Assembly: GCF_900636825.1 (NCBI RefSeq)
Contig: NZ_LR134318.1
Location: 1,893,501-1,957,500, forward strand
Length of the DNA stretch: 64,000 nucleotides
Source of the DNA: Pseudomonas fluorescens
Lineage (GTDB): Bacteria; Pseudomonadota; Gammaproteobacteria; Pseudomonadales; Pseudomonadaceae
Direction: 5' to 3'
Numbering within the stretch: position 1 is the first letter of the stretch; each line of letters starts with the position of its first letter. This document shows, in pieces, positions 8,660-17,257 of this stretch. A model generated the notes under the pieces. That model worked only from the letters and a program-made list of their open reading frames with translations. It made no database searches and was not told the origin of the DNA. The translations under genes were made by a program, and so were the position numbers.

Positions 8660-9583
8660 ATGGAAACGTTCAGCAGTATCGAATGCTTTGTGCGCAGTGC
8701 TGAAGTGGGCAGCTTTGCCGAGGCCGCGCGGCGCTTAAGTCTTACCCCGGCAGCGGTAGGCAAAAGCGTGGCGAAACTGGAAGCGCGGCTCGGCGTGCGG
8801 CTGTTCCAGCGTAGTACACGCAGCCTGACCCTGACTGAAGCCGGCCAGCTGTTTTTGAGTGAGGTCAGTTCCAGCCTGACAACGATCCAGAACGCCGTCG
8901 CCAATCTCGCCAGCGCTGGAGGGCAACCGGCCGGCACACTGAAAGTGAGCATGGGTACGGTGTTCGGTCGTCTGTATATCGTGCCGTTGCTCGGCGAGTT
9001 TCTGCGGCGTTATCCGGCGATCAATCCGGACTGGAATTTCGATAACCGTCAGGTCGATCTGATCGGGCAGGGCTTCGATGCGGCGATTGGCGGCGGCTTC
9101 GAACTGCCACAAGGCGTGGTCGCGCGCCGATTGACTCCGGCGCACCGGGTGCTGGTGGCATCGCAGGATTACCTGCAAAGTCATCCGCCGATAACGCATC
9201 CCGATGATCTTGCACTGCACGACGGGATTCTGATTCGCTCACCGCAAACCGGGCGGGTGCGTTCGTGGCAACTGACTCACGCCGATCAGCAGCATAGCCC
9301 CTTGCTGCTCAGAGCGCGGATGACCATGAGCGATTCCGAGGCGGCGTGTGCGACAGCCCTGCAAGGGTTGGGCATTGCCTTGGTGAGTATGCCGTTTGCG
9401 GTGGGTTATCTTGAGGCGGGGACGCTGCAGCGTGTGTTGCCGGAGTGGTTTGTCGATGACGGTAACATTTCGATTTACTACGCCGAGCATAAACTGTTGC
9501 CGGGCAAGACTCGGGCGTTCGTTGATTTTGTGATCGAGCAATTTGCACAGCAGGGATTGGCGCGGCGGTTTAGCGCGGTTTGA
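8660..9583 (+). CDS. LysR-family transcriptional regulator
   Basis: A 307-residue regulator. The N-terminal winged helix-turn-helix spans about residues 1-60 (SFAEAARRLSLTPAAVGKSV as the DNA-reading part), followed by a LysR substrate-binding domain to the end. The ATG at 8660 (METFSSIECF) is chosen because it gives the standard LysR N-terminus; an in-frame start at 8615 adds 15 residues lying in the shared promoter. It is divergent from an SDR gene, its likely target. The inducer is unknown. Confidence 0.9.
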   Translation: METFSSIECFVRSAEVGSFAEAARRLSLTPAAVGKSVAKLEARLGVRLFQRSTRSLTLTEAGQLFLSEVSSSLTTIQNAVANLASAGGQPAGTLKVSMGTVFGRLYIVPLLGEFLRRYPAINPDWNFDNRQVDLIGQGFDAAIGGGFELPQGVVARRLTPAHRVLVASQDYLQSHPPITHPDDLALHDGILIRSPQTGRVRSWQLTHADQQHSPLLLRARMTMSDSEAACATALQGLGIALVSMPFAVGYLEAGTLQRVLPEWFVDDGNISIYYAEHKLLPGKTRAFVDFVIEQFAQQGLARRFSAV

Positions 9584-9609
9584 GTAATGCATCAGACCGA
9601 GGCGCGGCA

Positions 9610-9699
9610 TTCGCGAGCAAGCGATCCCACAGCGTTTGTGTTGAACCAACATCTTGCATACGACACAAAACCTGTGGGAACCGAGCTTGCTCGCGATGA
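9610..9699. repeat. REP-like inverted pair, family II
   Basis: Two inverted arms, one reading CGCGAGCAAGCGATCCCACA and the other CTGTGGGAACCGAGCTTGCT, separated by about 40 bp. This is the CTGTGGGAGC...TTGC...GCGA family, also seen at 28249, 31818, 56494 and 63537. Confidence 0.8.
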
Positions 9700-9712
9700 A
9701 CGATGACGCGGT

Positions 9713-10441
9713 CTACCGGGCAAACCGCCCCGGCCAGCCAATAATGTTTTTCGGCCGCGGCGTCGCATAAGTCCGCACCTTGGACGTCGACAACTTCAAC
9801 CGCACCAGCGACTCGGCAATCATCACTGCCGCGGTCACCCCGTCCACGACCGGCACACCGGTACGCCGGCGAATTTGCTCATCCAGCCCGGCCATGCCGC
9901 CGCAACCCAAACAAATCACCTCTGCTTTATCCTGCGTCACCGCCAGCTCGGCCTGTTGCACGATCGCTTCCAGCGCACGCTGCGGCTCATGCTCCAGTTC
10001 CAGCACCGCCAAACCGCTGGCCCGAACCGACGCGCATCGATCCCACAACCCCGACAGTTTCAGCCGGTCCTCGATCAACGGTACGGTGCGATCCAGGGTG
10101 GTCACCACCGAATACGCGTGGCCGAGGAACATCGCAGTACTCGCGGCGGCATCGGTGATGTCCACTACCGGCACATTGAGCAGCTCCTGCAGACCTTCGC
10201 GCCCATGCTCGCCATATCCGGCCTGAATCACTGCATCGAACGGCTGATCGTAGGACATCACTCGATCCATCACCGCGATGGCGGCGAGGTAGCTTTCGAA
10301 GTTGCCCTCAATCGAATCGGCGCCGAAGTAAGGCGTGAGCCCGACAATTTCCGTTCCCGGTGACGCGACGGCCTGCGCCGAACGCGCAATAGCTTCAGTG
10401 ATGGACTCGGTGGTGTTGACGTTGACCACGAGAATACGCAT
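9713..10441 (-). CDS. Asp/Glu/hydantoin racemase-family protein
   Basis: A 242-residue protein of the Asp/Glu/hydantoin racemase superfamily. It begins MRILVVNVNT, the family's NPNT-like start, which fixes the ATG at 10441; a longer reading is not supported. The second catalytic cysteine region is present (VICLGCGGMAGL, C177/C180). At the first catalytic position, where hydantoin and allantoin racemases carry ACFGDPG, this protein has AGYGEHG with glycine at residue 75. It lies 55 bp downstream of an NCS1 permease gene and is probably co-transcribed, suggesting uptake and isomerisation of a hydantoin, allantoin or similar ring compound. The substrate, and whether it racemises by the two-cysteine mechanism, are uncertain. 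Confidence 0.8.
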   Translation of the reverse strand: MRILVVNVNTTESITEAIARSAQAVASPGTEIVGLTPYFGADSIEGNFESYLAAIAVMDRVMSYDQPFDAVIQAGYGEHGREGLQELLNVPVVDITDAAASTAMFLGHAYSVVTTLDRTVPLIEDRLKLSGLWDRCASVRASGLAVLELEHEPQRALEAIVQQAELAVTQDKAEVICLGCGGMAGLDEQIRRRTGVPVVDGVTAAVMIAESLVRLKLSTSKVRTYATPRPKNIIGWPGRFAR

Positions 10442-10496
10442 GGAAAAATCCTTATAGCGGGCAGTTCTGCGGCCCGAAGAGCGGGCCGCAAGGGAG

Positions 10497-12035
10497 TTAA
10501 TGGCAGACGTTGTCGACCGCGATGGCTTCGCCACTGACGTCGGCGTAGTGCGGCTGGCGCTTGGCGATGATCAGGTAGAGCATTCCGGCAATACCGGCAC
10601 CGATCAGCCAGGAGAACGGCGAAACGCTGTGGAAACCAGGAACGAGCGCGAGGACGATGGCGATCAAGGCAGCAGGAATAAACGCCGCGACCGCCCGGAA
10701 ATTGATACCGCGGCTGTAGTAATAGGCACCATTGGGATCTTCGCTGTAGAGCTGCGGGACGTTGATCCGGCCTTTGCGGATCAACCAGTAGTCGACCATG
10801 ATCACGCCGTACAATGGGCCAAGCAGGGCGCCGAGGCCGGACAGAAAATAAACGATCACCAACGGGCTGTTGTAGAGATTCCACGGCAGGATCAACACCG
10901 CGATGGTTGCGCTGATCAGGCCGGCGCGGCGGAACGTGAGGTATTTGGGCGCCAGGTTGCTCAGCACGAACGCCGGAGCAACGAAGTTGGCCATGATATT
11001 CACCGCCACCGTGACGATCAGGAACGCCAGGCACCCGAGGACCAGAAAGAACGTGTTGGGAATCGAGGCGATGATTTCGGTCGGGCTCTCGATGATCCGG
11101 CCATTGATTTGGAACTGCGCGCCGCACAGCAGGACGGTGATCGCGGCGAACACCAGAATATTTACCGGCAAGCCCCAGAAATTTCCGACCTTGATGGTCT
11201 TGCGGCACGGCGAAGAGCGAGCGAAATCGCAGAAATTGAGGATTAACGTGCCATATATCGCCAGCCACAAAGCGCCGCCGGCAAAAATGTTGCGCCACAT
11301 TTCCCCGCCAGTCAGCGGTTCGCGGATCGACCAGGCGATGGTGGCATTGGCCTGAAAGTACATCCATCCGGCGAGGGCGGCCACCGTCAACAGGATCACC
11401 GGCCCGGCAAATGCCTCATAGCGGCGAACCATTTCCATGCCGTACGCAAGAATCGCCAGTTGGACGAACCAGATCGCCACGAAGCACACCCAACCCAACG
11501 TCGACAGGCCAAGAATCGAGTTGTGGTCGTATTCGGCGAAGCCGGGATGCACGGCCGTGAGCAATACGCGAAACACCACGGAGGCCAGATACGTCTGAAT
11601 ACCGAACCAGGCGATGGCGATAACGGCCCTGATCAATGCAGGAATTTGTGCACCGTGGATGCCGAAACTGATCCGGCTGATCACTGGAAACGGCACCCCG
11701 GTTTTCTGCCCCATGTACCCGGACAGGTTCATGAAGAAGTACACCAGGGCCGCGCCGATTCCCAGTGACAACATAATCTGCCAGCCGCCCAGGCCCAAGG
11801 CGTAGAGACCGATGGCGAAGGAGTAGTTGGCGATGTTGTGCACATCGTTCGTCCACAGCGCAAAAATGCTGTACTTGCCCCAACGCCGGCCCTCGGCCTT
11901 GGTCGGCGCCAGATCGTTATTGTGCAGGCGCGGGCTGAGTTGTAACGGCTCGGCCAGACCGTCATGGGGTAACGGCTGGTCGACGGCAGAGGCGGGCAGA
12001 TTCAGCGCGATGTTATTCGAGATACTTGTACGCAT
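10497..12035 (-). CDS. NCS1-family nucleobase/hydantoin/allantoin permease
   Basis: A 512-residue inner-membrane symporter of the nucleobase:cation symporter-1 family with about 12 hydrophobic helices. The N-terminal segment WTNDVHNIANYSFAIGLYAL and the FPVISRISFGIHGAQIPALI stretch are typical of allantoin, hydantoin and uracil permeases. The C-terminal YSEDPNGAYYYSRGIN region is also common in this group. It is the first gene of a two-gene operon with the racemase-like gene. Upstream there is a palindromic GntR-type site (12201-12216) and no adjacent regulator gene. The transported ring compound cannot be decided from sequence alone. Confidence 0.9.
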   Translation of the reverse strand: MRTSISNNIALNLPASAVDQPLPHDGLAEPLQLSPRLHNNDLAPTKAEGRRWGKYSIFALWTNDVHNIANYSFAIGLYALGLGGWQIMLSLGIGAALVYFFMNLSGYMGQKTGVPFPVISRISFGIHGAQIPALIRAVIAIAWFGIQTYLASVVFRVLLTAVHPGFAEYDHNSILGLSTLGWVCFVAIWFVQLAILAYGMEMVRRYEAFAGPVILLTVAALAGWMYFQANATIAWSIREPLTGGEMWRNIFAGGALWLAIYGTLILNFCDFARSSPCRKTIKVGNFWGLPVNILVFAAITVLLCGAQFQINGRIIESPTEIIASIPNTFFLVLGCLAFLIVTVAVNIMANFVAPAFVLSNLAPKYLTFRRAGLISATIAVLILPWNLYNSPLVIVYFLSGLGALLGPLYGVIMVDYWLIRKGRINVPQLYSEDPNGAYYYSRGINFRAVAAFIPAALIAIVLALVPGFHSVSPFSWLIGAGIAGMLYLIIAKRQPHYADVSGEAIAVDNVCH

Positions 12036-12200
12036 TCCGGCAGGCTCCTGATGTTCAGGGCCGCGATGACTGTGCGTAAGCCGTCAGGCTCGACAAATCT
12101 TCGTCGCGGCGGTGAAAAACATCATTGGTTACGGGGCATCTGCAGCCTGTACGGGATAGGGCGCTTCAGGCTTGCGGATCGAAAGTGTGCATGTTTTGCG

Positions 12201-12216
12201 GTTTTGTATACAAAAC
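12201..12216. promoter_or_regulatory. GntR-type palindromic operator candidate
   Basis: GTTTTGTATACAAAAC is a perfect 16 bp palindrome containing TTGT-AT-ACAA, the form bound by FCD-class GntR regulators. It lies about 165 bp upstream of the NCS1 permease start. Confidence 0.5.
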
Positions 12217-12424
12217 ATGTATGCACTAAAGCCAGATCTGTGCCAGTTGCGGATCTATGCGCGGCCTTCCTCATTTCGAAAAGTTATCGATACGCACTAA
12301 GTCTCTGAAAATAGGCGGATAAAAATTGACTGTTCGAACAGGTATTTATTTTTGATGAGGGATTTTCAGAAGAGGCTGGCGAGAGAGGTTTTCAGGCGGG
12401 ATGTAACTTTTCAGGGCGCGGAAA

Positions 12425-12480
12425 CAAAAAAGTGCACACACAAATGGCACCGATGGTGACATTTGTGTGTACACATTTTT
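12425..12480 (-). terminator. long hairpin terminator downstream of cysH
   Basis: Arms at about 12432-12451 and 12455-12474 pair in 18 of 20 positions around a GAT loop. On the minus strand the hairpin is followed by six T residues (12431-12426), fitting cysH termination. A shorter ATTTTT follows on the plus strand. Confidence 0.7.
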
Positions 12481-12486
12481 GGAGAT

Positions 12487-12562
12487 CAAGAAATCGCAGC
12501 CTGCGGCATCTCCTACATGCGCAAGCGGTCCCTGTAGGAGCTTCCGAAGGCTGCGATCTTTT
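12487..12562. repeat. REP inverted pair, family I
   Basis: Two inverted arms of the TGTAGGAGCTGCCGAAGGC family. One arm is degenerate (CTGCGGCATCTCC). It begins immediately after the cysH stop codon. Confidence 0.85.
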
Positions 12563-13303
12563 TTAGATTTTGGATTTGCTAATAATATTCCCGGCATGCA
12601 GCCCGCATTCCTTCTGCGTGGCTTCTTCCCACCACCAACGGCCTTCACGCTCATGCTGGTTCGGCAAGACAGGGCGGGTGCACGGTTCGCAGCCGATGCT
12701 GATGAAACCGCGCTCATGCAGGCTGTTGTAAGGCAGTTCAAGCATGCGGATGTAACCCCAGATCTCTTCGCTGCTCATTTGTGCAAGCGGGTTGAATTTG
12801 TACAGGGTGCGCTCCGGCGTCGAGAATGCCGTGTCGATTTCCAGGACTGCCACGGCGCTGCGGGTGCCCGGGCTCTGGTCGCGGCGCTGGCCGGTGGCCC
12901 AGGCTTTGACGCCGGAGAGCTTGCGGCGCAGCGGCTCGATCTTGCGGATGCCGCAGCATTCGCCATGACCGTCCCGGTAGAAACTGAACAGGCCTTTTTC
13001 CTTCACGAACGGTTCCAGTTTCGTGTAGTCCGGCGAGACGATTTCGATGTCGATCTTGTAATGCTCGCGCACCTGTTCAATGAACCGATAGGTCTCCGGA
13101 TGCAAGCGGCCGGTATCAAGGCTGAACACCTTGACGTTCTTGTTCAGCTTCCAGGCCATGTCCACCAGCACCACATCCTCGGCACCGCTGAAAGATATCC
13201 ACAGATCATCGCCGAACTCGGCAAAGGCGAGTTTGAGGATGTCTTGGGCGGATTTATTGGCATAGGTCGTGGCGAGTTCCACGACGTCGAACGTTGGGCT
13301 CAT
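12563..13303 (-). CDS. cysH: assimilatory adenylyl-sulfate (APS/PAPS) reductase
   Basis: A 246-residue enzyme that reduces activated sulfate to sulfite in cysteine biosynthesis. It has the PP-loop [10 protein letters not shown] (38-47), a CC pair C116-C117, a CxxC pair C205/C208 and the C-terminal catalytic Cys C233 in KECGLHAGN. The CC...CxxC set binds a [4Fe-4S] cluster and marks the APS-type reductase of pseudomonads rather than the cluster-free PAPS type of enterics. It is a single gene, divergent from thrH as in P. aeruginosa, and followed by a REP pair and a hairpin terminator. Confidence 0.95.
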   Translation of the reverse strand: MSPTFDVVELATTYANKSAQDILKLAFAEFGDDLWISFSGAEDVVLVDMAWKLNKNVKVFSLDTGRLHPETYRFIEQVREHYKIDIEIVSPDYTKLEPFVKEKGLFSFYRDGHGECCGIRKIEPLRRKLSGVKAWATGQRRDQSPGTRSAVAVLEIDTAFSTPERTLYKFNPLAQMSSEEIWGYIRMLELPYNSLHERGFISIGCEPCTRPVLPNQHEREGRWWWEEATQKECGLHAGNIISKSKI

Positions 13304-13467
13304 CAGGGCGGCTTCCTACAGGTCGGTGGCGCTGGGCGCTCTATATGGGGCCGATGGTAACAAAAACCTGCGCGGCTCGGGGCGTGCTGTGCGTTGCGCG
13401 TCGGCATTCGAGTCGCTAGAGTTCGGCCTCGCTCGACTCACATAATCAATACAAACGGGAGTGTCTT

Positions 13468-14085
13468 GTGGAAATTGCTTGCCTGGATCTTGAAGGGGTT
13501 TTGGTACCGGAAATCTGGATCGCCTTCGCCGAAAAAACCGGAATCGACTCCCTCAAGGCCACCACCCGGGACATTCCCGATTACGACGTGCTGATGAAGC
13601 AGCGGCTGCGCATCCTCGATGAGCACGGCTTGAAGCTGTCGGATATTCAGGAAGTGATCGCCACGTTAAAGCCGCTGGATGGCGCCGTGGAGTTCGTCAA
13701 CTGGCTGCGCGAACGCTATCAGGTTGTGATTCTGTCGGACACGTTCTACGAATTTTCGCAGCCGTTGATGCGTCAGTTGGGCTTTCCGACGCTGCTTTGC
13801 CATCGCTTGATTACTGACGAAAGCGGTCGCGTTACCAGTTATCAGCTGCGCCAGAAAGACCCCAAACGCCAGTCGGTGCTGGCGTTCAAAAGTCTGTATT
13901 ACCGGGTGATCGCGGCGGGGGATTCGTACAACGACACGACGATGCTGGGCGAAGCGGATGCCGGGATTTTGTTCCACGCGCCGGACAACGTGATTCGCGA
14001 GTTCCCGCAGTTTCCGGCGGTGCACACGTTTGAGGAGTTGAAGCGCGAGTTCCTCAAAGCCTCAAACCGCGACCTCAGCCTGTAG
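13468..14085 (+). CDS. thrH: phosphoserine phosphatase / homoserine phosphotransferase ThrH
   Basis: A 205-residue HAD-type enzyme described in Pseudomonas as moving phosphate from phosphoserine to homoserine. Motif I is DLEGVLVPE with nucleophile D7 and E9 in place of the usual second Asp, a ThrH hallmark. Motif II is VILSDTFYEF, and motif IV is GDSYNDTTML. The start is GTG at 13468 with an ACGGGAG ribosome site. Neighbours (cysH upstream, pabB downstream and convergent) match the P. aeruginosa order. Full length. Confidence 0.95.
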   Translation: MEIACLDLEGVLVPEIWIAFAEKTGIDSLKATTRDIPDYDVLMKQRLRILDEHGLKLSDIQEVIATLKPLDGAVEFVNWLRERYQVVILSDTFYEFSQPLMRQLGFPTLLCHRLITDESGRVTSYQLRQKDPKRQSVLAFKSLYYRVIAAGDSYNDTTMLGEADAGILFHAPDNVIREFPQFPAVHTFEELKREFLKASNRDLSL

Positions 14086-14128
14086 GTGGCCCGACTTTTC
14101 CCACGAAGAGGGTAGGAACGATCACCAA

Positions 14129-14208
14129 CCCCTGTAGGAGCTGCCGAAGGCTGCGATCTCTGCTGTTTAAGATCAAAAGATCGCAGCCTTCGGCAGCTCC
14201 TACAGGGG
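14129..14208. repeat. REP inverted pair, family I
   Basis: Near-perfect inverted arms CCCCTGTAGGAGCTGCCGAA and their complement flank a short spacer, lying between the convergent ends of thrH and pabB. It can act as a terminator for either gene. Confidence 0.92.
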
Positions 14209-14213
14209 ACTGT

Positions 14214-15557
14214 TCAGCAGTTTTGCAGGGTATCGAGGAGTATCCGGACTTTGGTGATCGACTCCTGATACTCCGCCTGCCAGTCCGAGTCGGCGACGAT
14301 CCCGCCACCGCCCCAGCAGCACACCTGCCCATCCTTGACCAACAGACTGCGAATAGCGATGGAGCTGTCCATCTCGCCGCGCACATCCAGGTACAGCAGC
14401 GAACCGCAATACAACCCGCGCCGCGTCGGCTCCAGTTCGTCGATGATCTGCATCGCGCGAATTTTCGGTGCGCCGGTGATCGAGCCGCCGGGAAAACTGC
14501 CCGCGATCAGATCCAGCGCGTCGCGATCATCCGCCAGTTCCCCGGTCACGCTGCTGACCAGGTGATGCACATTCGGATAACTCTCCAGACTGAACAACTC
14601 CGGCACCCGCACCGAGCCGATGCGGCAGGTGCGCCCGAGATCGTTGCGCAGCAGATCGACGATCATCAGGTTTTCCGCGCGATCCTTGGGGCTGGCCAGC
14701 AGTTCGGCGGCGTTGGCCGCGTCTTCGGCTGGGGTCAAACCGCGGGGGCGAGTGCCCTTGATCGGTCGGGTTTCGACTTGACCCTGGCTGACTTTGACGA
14801 AGCGCTCCGGCGAAAGGCTCAACACTGCGCCGCCGTCGGGCAGGCGCTGGAAGCCGGAAAACGGCGTCGGGCAGGCTTCGCGCAGTTTGCAGTAAGCCAG
14901 CCATGGATCGCCCTGACACGATGCACGAAAGCGCTGGGCGAAGTTGACTTGGTAGCAGTCGCCGGCCTGGATGTACTCTTGAATGCGCTCGAAAGCCTGA
15001 CGGTAATCGTCGGCCGAGAGATCGGCGGCCATTGGCTGATTGAGTTTGAACGGGATCACCGCATCAGTAGCCGGCTGCGTGAACAACGCGATCAGTCGCT
15101 GCTGTTCACTGTGGACAAGCGATGGGTGAAAGACCAATTGGCTGGTTTGAGCCTGGTGGTCGCTGATCAGCGCCCAGTCGTACAAACCAAAACGCGCATC
15201 CGGCAGTTGCAGATCATCCAGCGCCTGACTTGGCAGATTTTCCAGATGCCGGCCGAAGTCGTAGCTCAGGTAACCAATCAGACCGCCGGCGAATGGCAAC
15301 TCGCAGCCCGTTGGCAAATCAGCCTCTCCCAAGCAGTCGAGGTTATCGCGAAGGCGCTGCAGAAAATGCGCACCGCTTTCATCCGGCAACACCGCCAGTT
15401 GTTCCAGGGGCCAGGCGCTGAGTAAGTCATAACGGCCACGCTCGGCGCTCGGCCGGCCACTGTCGAGCAGCACGGCGCCGGGGGCGTTGCGGATGACCGC
15501 GAAATAGTCAGCGGGATTGGCGCGGTAGGGCAGCGGATATACGGAACAGGTCAGCAT
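14214..15557 (-). CDS. pabB: aminodeoxychorismate synthase component I
   Basis: A 447-residue chorismate-binding enzyme that makes 4-amino-4-deoxychorismate for folate synthesis. An N-terminal anthranilate-synthase-I-like domain is followed by the chorismate-binding domain with NLMIVDLLRNDLGR and GSFPGGSITGAPKIRAMQ. The motif PIKGTRPRG has the lysine that distinguishes PabB from anthranilate synthase (PIAGT). The start at 15557 (MLTCSVYPLPY) is used; an upstream extension runs into the tandem-repeat region and is not credible. Its partner PabA is not in the window. Confidence 0.95.
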   Translation of the reverse strand: MLTCSVYPLPYRANPADYFAVIRNAPGAVLLDSGRPSAERGRYDLLSAWPLEQLAVLPDESGAHFLQRLRDNLDCLGEADLPTGCELPFAGGLIGYLSYDFGRHLENLPSQALDDLQLPDARFGLYDWALISDHQAQTSQLVFHPSLVHSEQQRLIALFTQPATDAVIPFKLNQPMAADLSADDYRQAFERIQEYIQAGDCYQVNFAQRFRASCQGDPWLAYCKLREACPTPFSGFQRLPDGGAVLSLSPERFVKVSQGQVETRPIKGTRPRGLTPAEDAANAAELLASPKDRAENLMIVDLLRNDLGRTCRIGSVRVPELFSLESYPNVHHLVSSVTGELADDRDALDLIAGSFPGGSITGAPKIRAMQIIDELEPTRRGLYCGSLLYLDVRGEMDSSIAIRSLLVKDGQVCCWGGGGIVADSDWQAEYQESITKVRILLDTLQNC

Positions 15558-15632
15558 GGGCGGGGCAGATCGGCCGTTGAGGCGGGGAGGGGATTGTAGT
15601 CCTCTGCGCTGCCAGATCAAAGTCAAAAGCCT

Positions 15633-16257
15633 CCCCCTCACCCCAACCCTCTCCCCCAAGGGGGCGAGGGGGAAAGGGAGCCGATCTTCACGCTTTTCAA
15701 GGCCTGAGTTCGACCGGATATTTCAGGTCGGCGTAGCTCTCGCATACACCACGGTCAGTTCCCTCTCCCCCAAGGGGGCGAGGGGGAAAGGGAGCCGATC
15801 TTCACGCTTTTCAAGCCCTGAGTTCGACCGGATATTTCAGGTCGGCGTAACTCTCGCATCCACCACGGTCAGTCCCCTCTCCCGCAAGGGGGCGAGGGGG
15901 AAAGGGAGCCGATCTTCACGCTTTTCAAGACCTGAGTTCGGCCGGATATTTCAGGTCGGCGTAGCTCTCGCATCCACCACGGTCAGTCCCCTCTCCCCCA
16001 AAGGGGCGAGGGTAGTAAAGGGAGCCGATCTTCACGCTTTTCAAGACCTGAGTTCGACCGGATATTTCAGGTCGGCGTAGCTCTCGCATCCACCACGGTC
16101 AGTCCCCTCTCCCGCAAGGGGGCGAGGGGAAAGGAAGCCGATCTTCACGCTTTTCAAGCCCTGAGTTCGACCGGATATTTCAGGTCGGCGTAACTCTCGC
16201 ATCCACCACGGTCAGTCCCCTCTCCCTCCGGGAGAGGGCTAGGGTGAGGGGCTTTTG
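15633..16257. repeat. tandem repeat, five units of about 114 bp
   Basis: The sequence CCGATCTTCACG recurs at 15681, 15795, 15909, 16025 and 16138 (spacing 113-116). Each unit contains CCCTCTCCC...GGGGCGAGGGGG, a middle part with GAGTTCGACCGGATATTTCA, and CCACGGTCAGT. The array is bounded by inverted ends, CCCCTCACCCC on the left and GGGTGAGGGGC on the right. It fills the 713 bp between pabB and the ATP-grasp gene, where no gene is credible. A solitary related unit lies at 58732-58887. Confidence 0.92.
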
Positions 16258-16270
16258 GCTTTAAGGCCTG

Positions 16271-17257
16271 TCAGCCCTCAACCGCAGGAATATGCCCAAA
16301 CATCTCCTGGGTAAACGCCACTCGCTCTTCAACCGATTCCTTTACGCCCCGCGCTTTCAACTCTTCCAGCCGCGCTTCAACCGCGTGAGTACGCAAGGTC
16401 AGGCCGCAATCATTGGCGATCTGGATATTCAGCCCCGGCCGCGCATTCAGCTCCAGAATCAGCGGCCCCTTCTCCTGATCCAGCACCATGTCCACGCCGA
16501 TATACCCCAGCCCGCACAGCTCATAGCAGCCGGCGGCGAGTTTCATGAAACCGTCCCAATAGGGCAGTTGCACGCCATCTACCGCATTGGTGGTGTCGGG
16601 GTGTTTGGTGATGATGTTGTTCAACCAAGTGCCACGCAACGTCAGGCCGGTCGCCAGATCGACGCCAACGCCGATGGCGCCCTGGTGCAGGTTGGCCTTG
16701 CCGCCGGACTGGCGGGTCGGCAAGCGCAACATCGCCATCACCGGGTAACCCATCAGCACGATGATGCGGATGTCCGGCACGCCTTCGTAGCTGATGCTCT
16801 TGAAGATCTGATCCGGGGTCACGCGGTATTCGATCAGCGCGCGGTCACGGTGACCACCCAGTGAGTACAGGCCGGTGAGGATGCTCGAGATGTGATGCTC
16901 CAGCTCTTCGTGGGCGAGGATCTTCCCCGACACCGTGCGATAGCGGCCTTCGAAGCGGTCGGCGATGACGATGATGCCGTCGCCACCCGCGCCTTGGGCT
17001 GGTTTGATCACGAAGTCGCTGCGTCCGCCGATGATCTCGTCGAGCTTGTCGATTTCCTTCTCGGTGGAGATCACCCCGTACAGCTCCGGCACGTGAATGC
17101 CGGCGGCGATGGCGCGCTCCTTGGTGAGGATCTTGTCATCGACGATCGGGTACAGGCTGCGCTTGTTGTACTTGAGCACGTAGTCGGCGTTACGCCGATT
17201 GATGCCCATGATGCCGCGGGCTTCCAGAGCCTTCCAGGTCTTCCAGAAACCGAACAT
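16271..17257 (-). CDS. alpha-L-glutamate ligase-like ATP-grasp protein
   Basis: A 328-residue ATP-grasp protein of the RimK-like group. ATP-binding features include FVIKPAQGAGGDGI, and the metal/ATP site near the C-terminus is LILELNARPGLNIQIAND. ATP-grasp ligases of this type join an amino acid to a carboxylate, often glutamate to a peptide, but the acceptor is unknown. ATG 17257 is preferred: it overlaps the stop codon of the upstream membrane gene (TGATG), so the two are translationally coupled. It is the last gene of a three-gene cassette after a retropepsin-like protease and a transglutaminase-7TM protein, the P. aeruginosa PA1766-PA1768 arrangement. Confidence 0.85.
   Translation of the reverse strand: MFGFWKTWKALEARGIMGINRRNADYVLKYNKRSLYPIVDDKILTKERAIAAGIHVPELYGVISTEKEIDKLDEIIGGRSDFVIKPAQGAGGDGIIVIADRFEGRYRTVSGKILAHEELEHHISSILTGLYSLGGHRDRALIEYRVTPDQIFKSISYEGVPDIRIIVLMGYPVMAMLRLPTRQSGGKANLHQGAIGVGVDLATGLTLRGTWLNNIITKHPDTTNAVDGVQLPYWDGFMKLAAGCYELCGLGYIGVDMVLDQEKGPLILELNARPGLNIQIANDCGLTLRTHAVEARLEELKARGVKESVEERVAFTQEMFGHIPAVEG

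Larger units (their letters stand above)
12036..12562. other. intergenic region: operator, hairpin and REP
   Basis: This 527 bp stretch has no gene. Reading left to right it holds the permease promoter region with a perfect palindrome (12201-12216), then AT-rich DNA, a long hairpin with T tracts on both strands (12425-12480), and a REP pair directly abutting the cysH stop codon (12487-12562). Confidence 0.7.

Noticed and set aside
15556..16080. Open frame encoding repeated SPKGARGKGSRSSRF peptides
   Set aside because: It is the 114 bp tandem repeat read in frame (114 is a multiple of 3); there is no ribosome site, and it starts inside the pabB N-terminus on the other strand.
15633..16257. 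CRISPR array
   Set aside because: The units are repeated over their whole length without unique spacers, and no cas genes are nearby.
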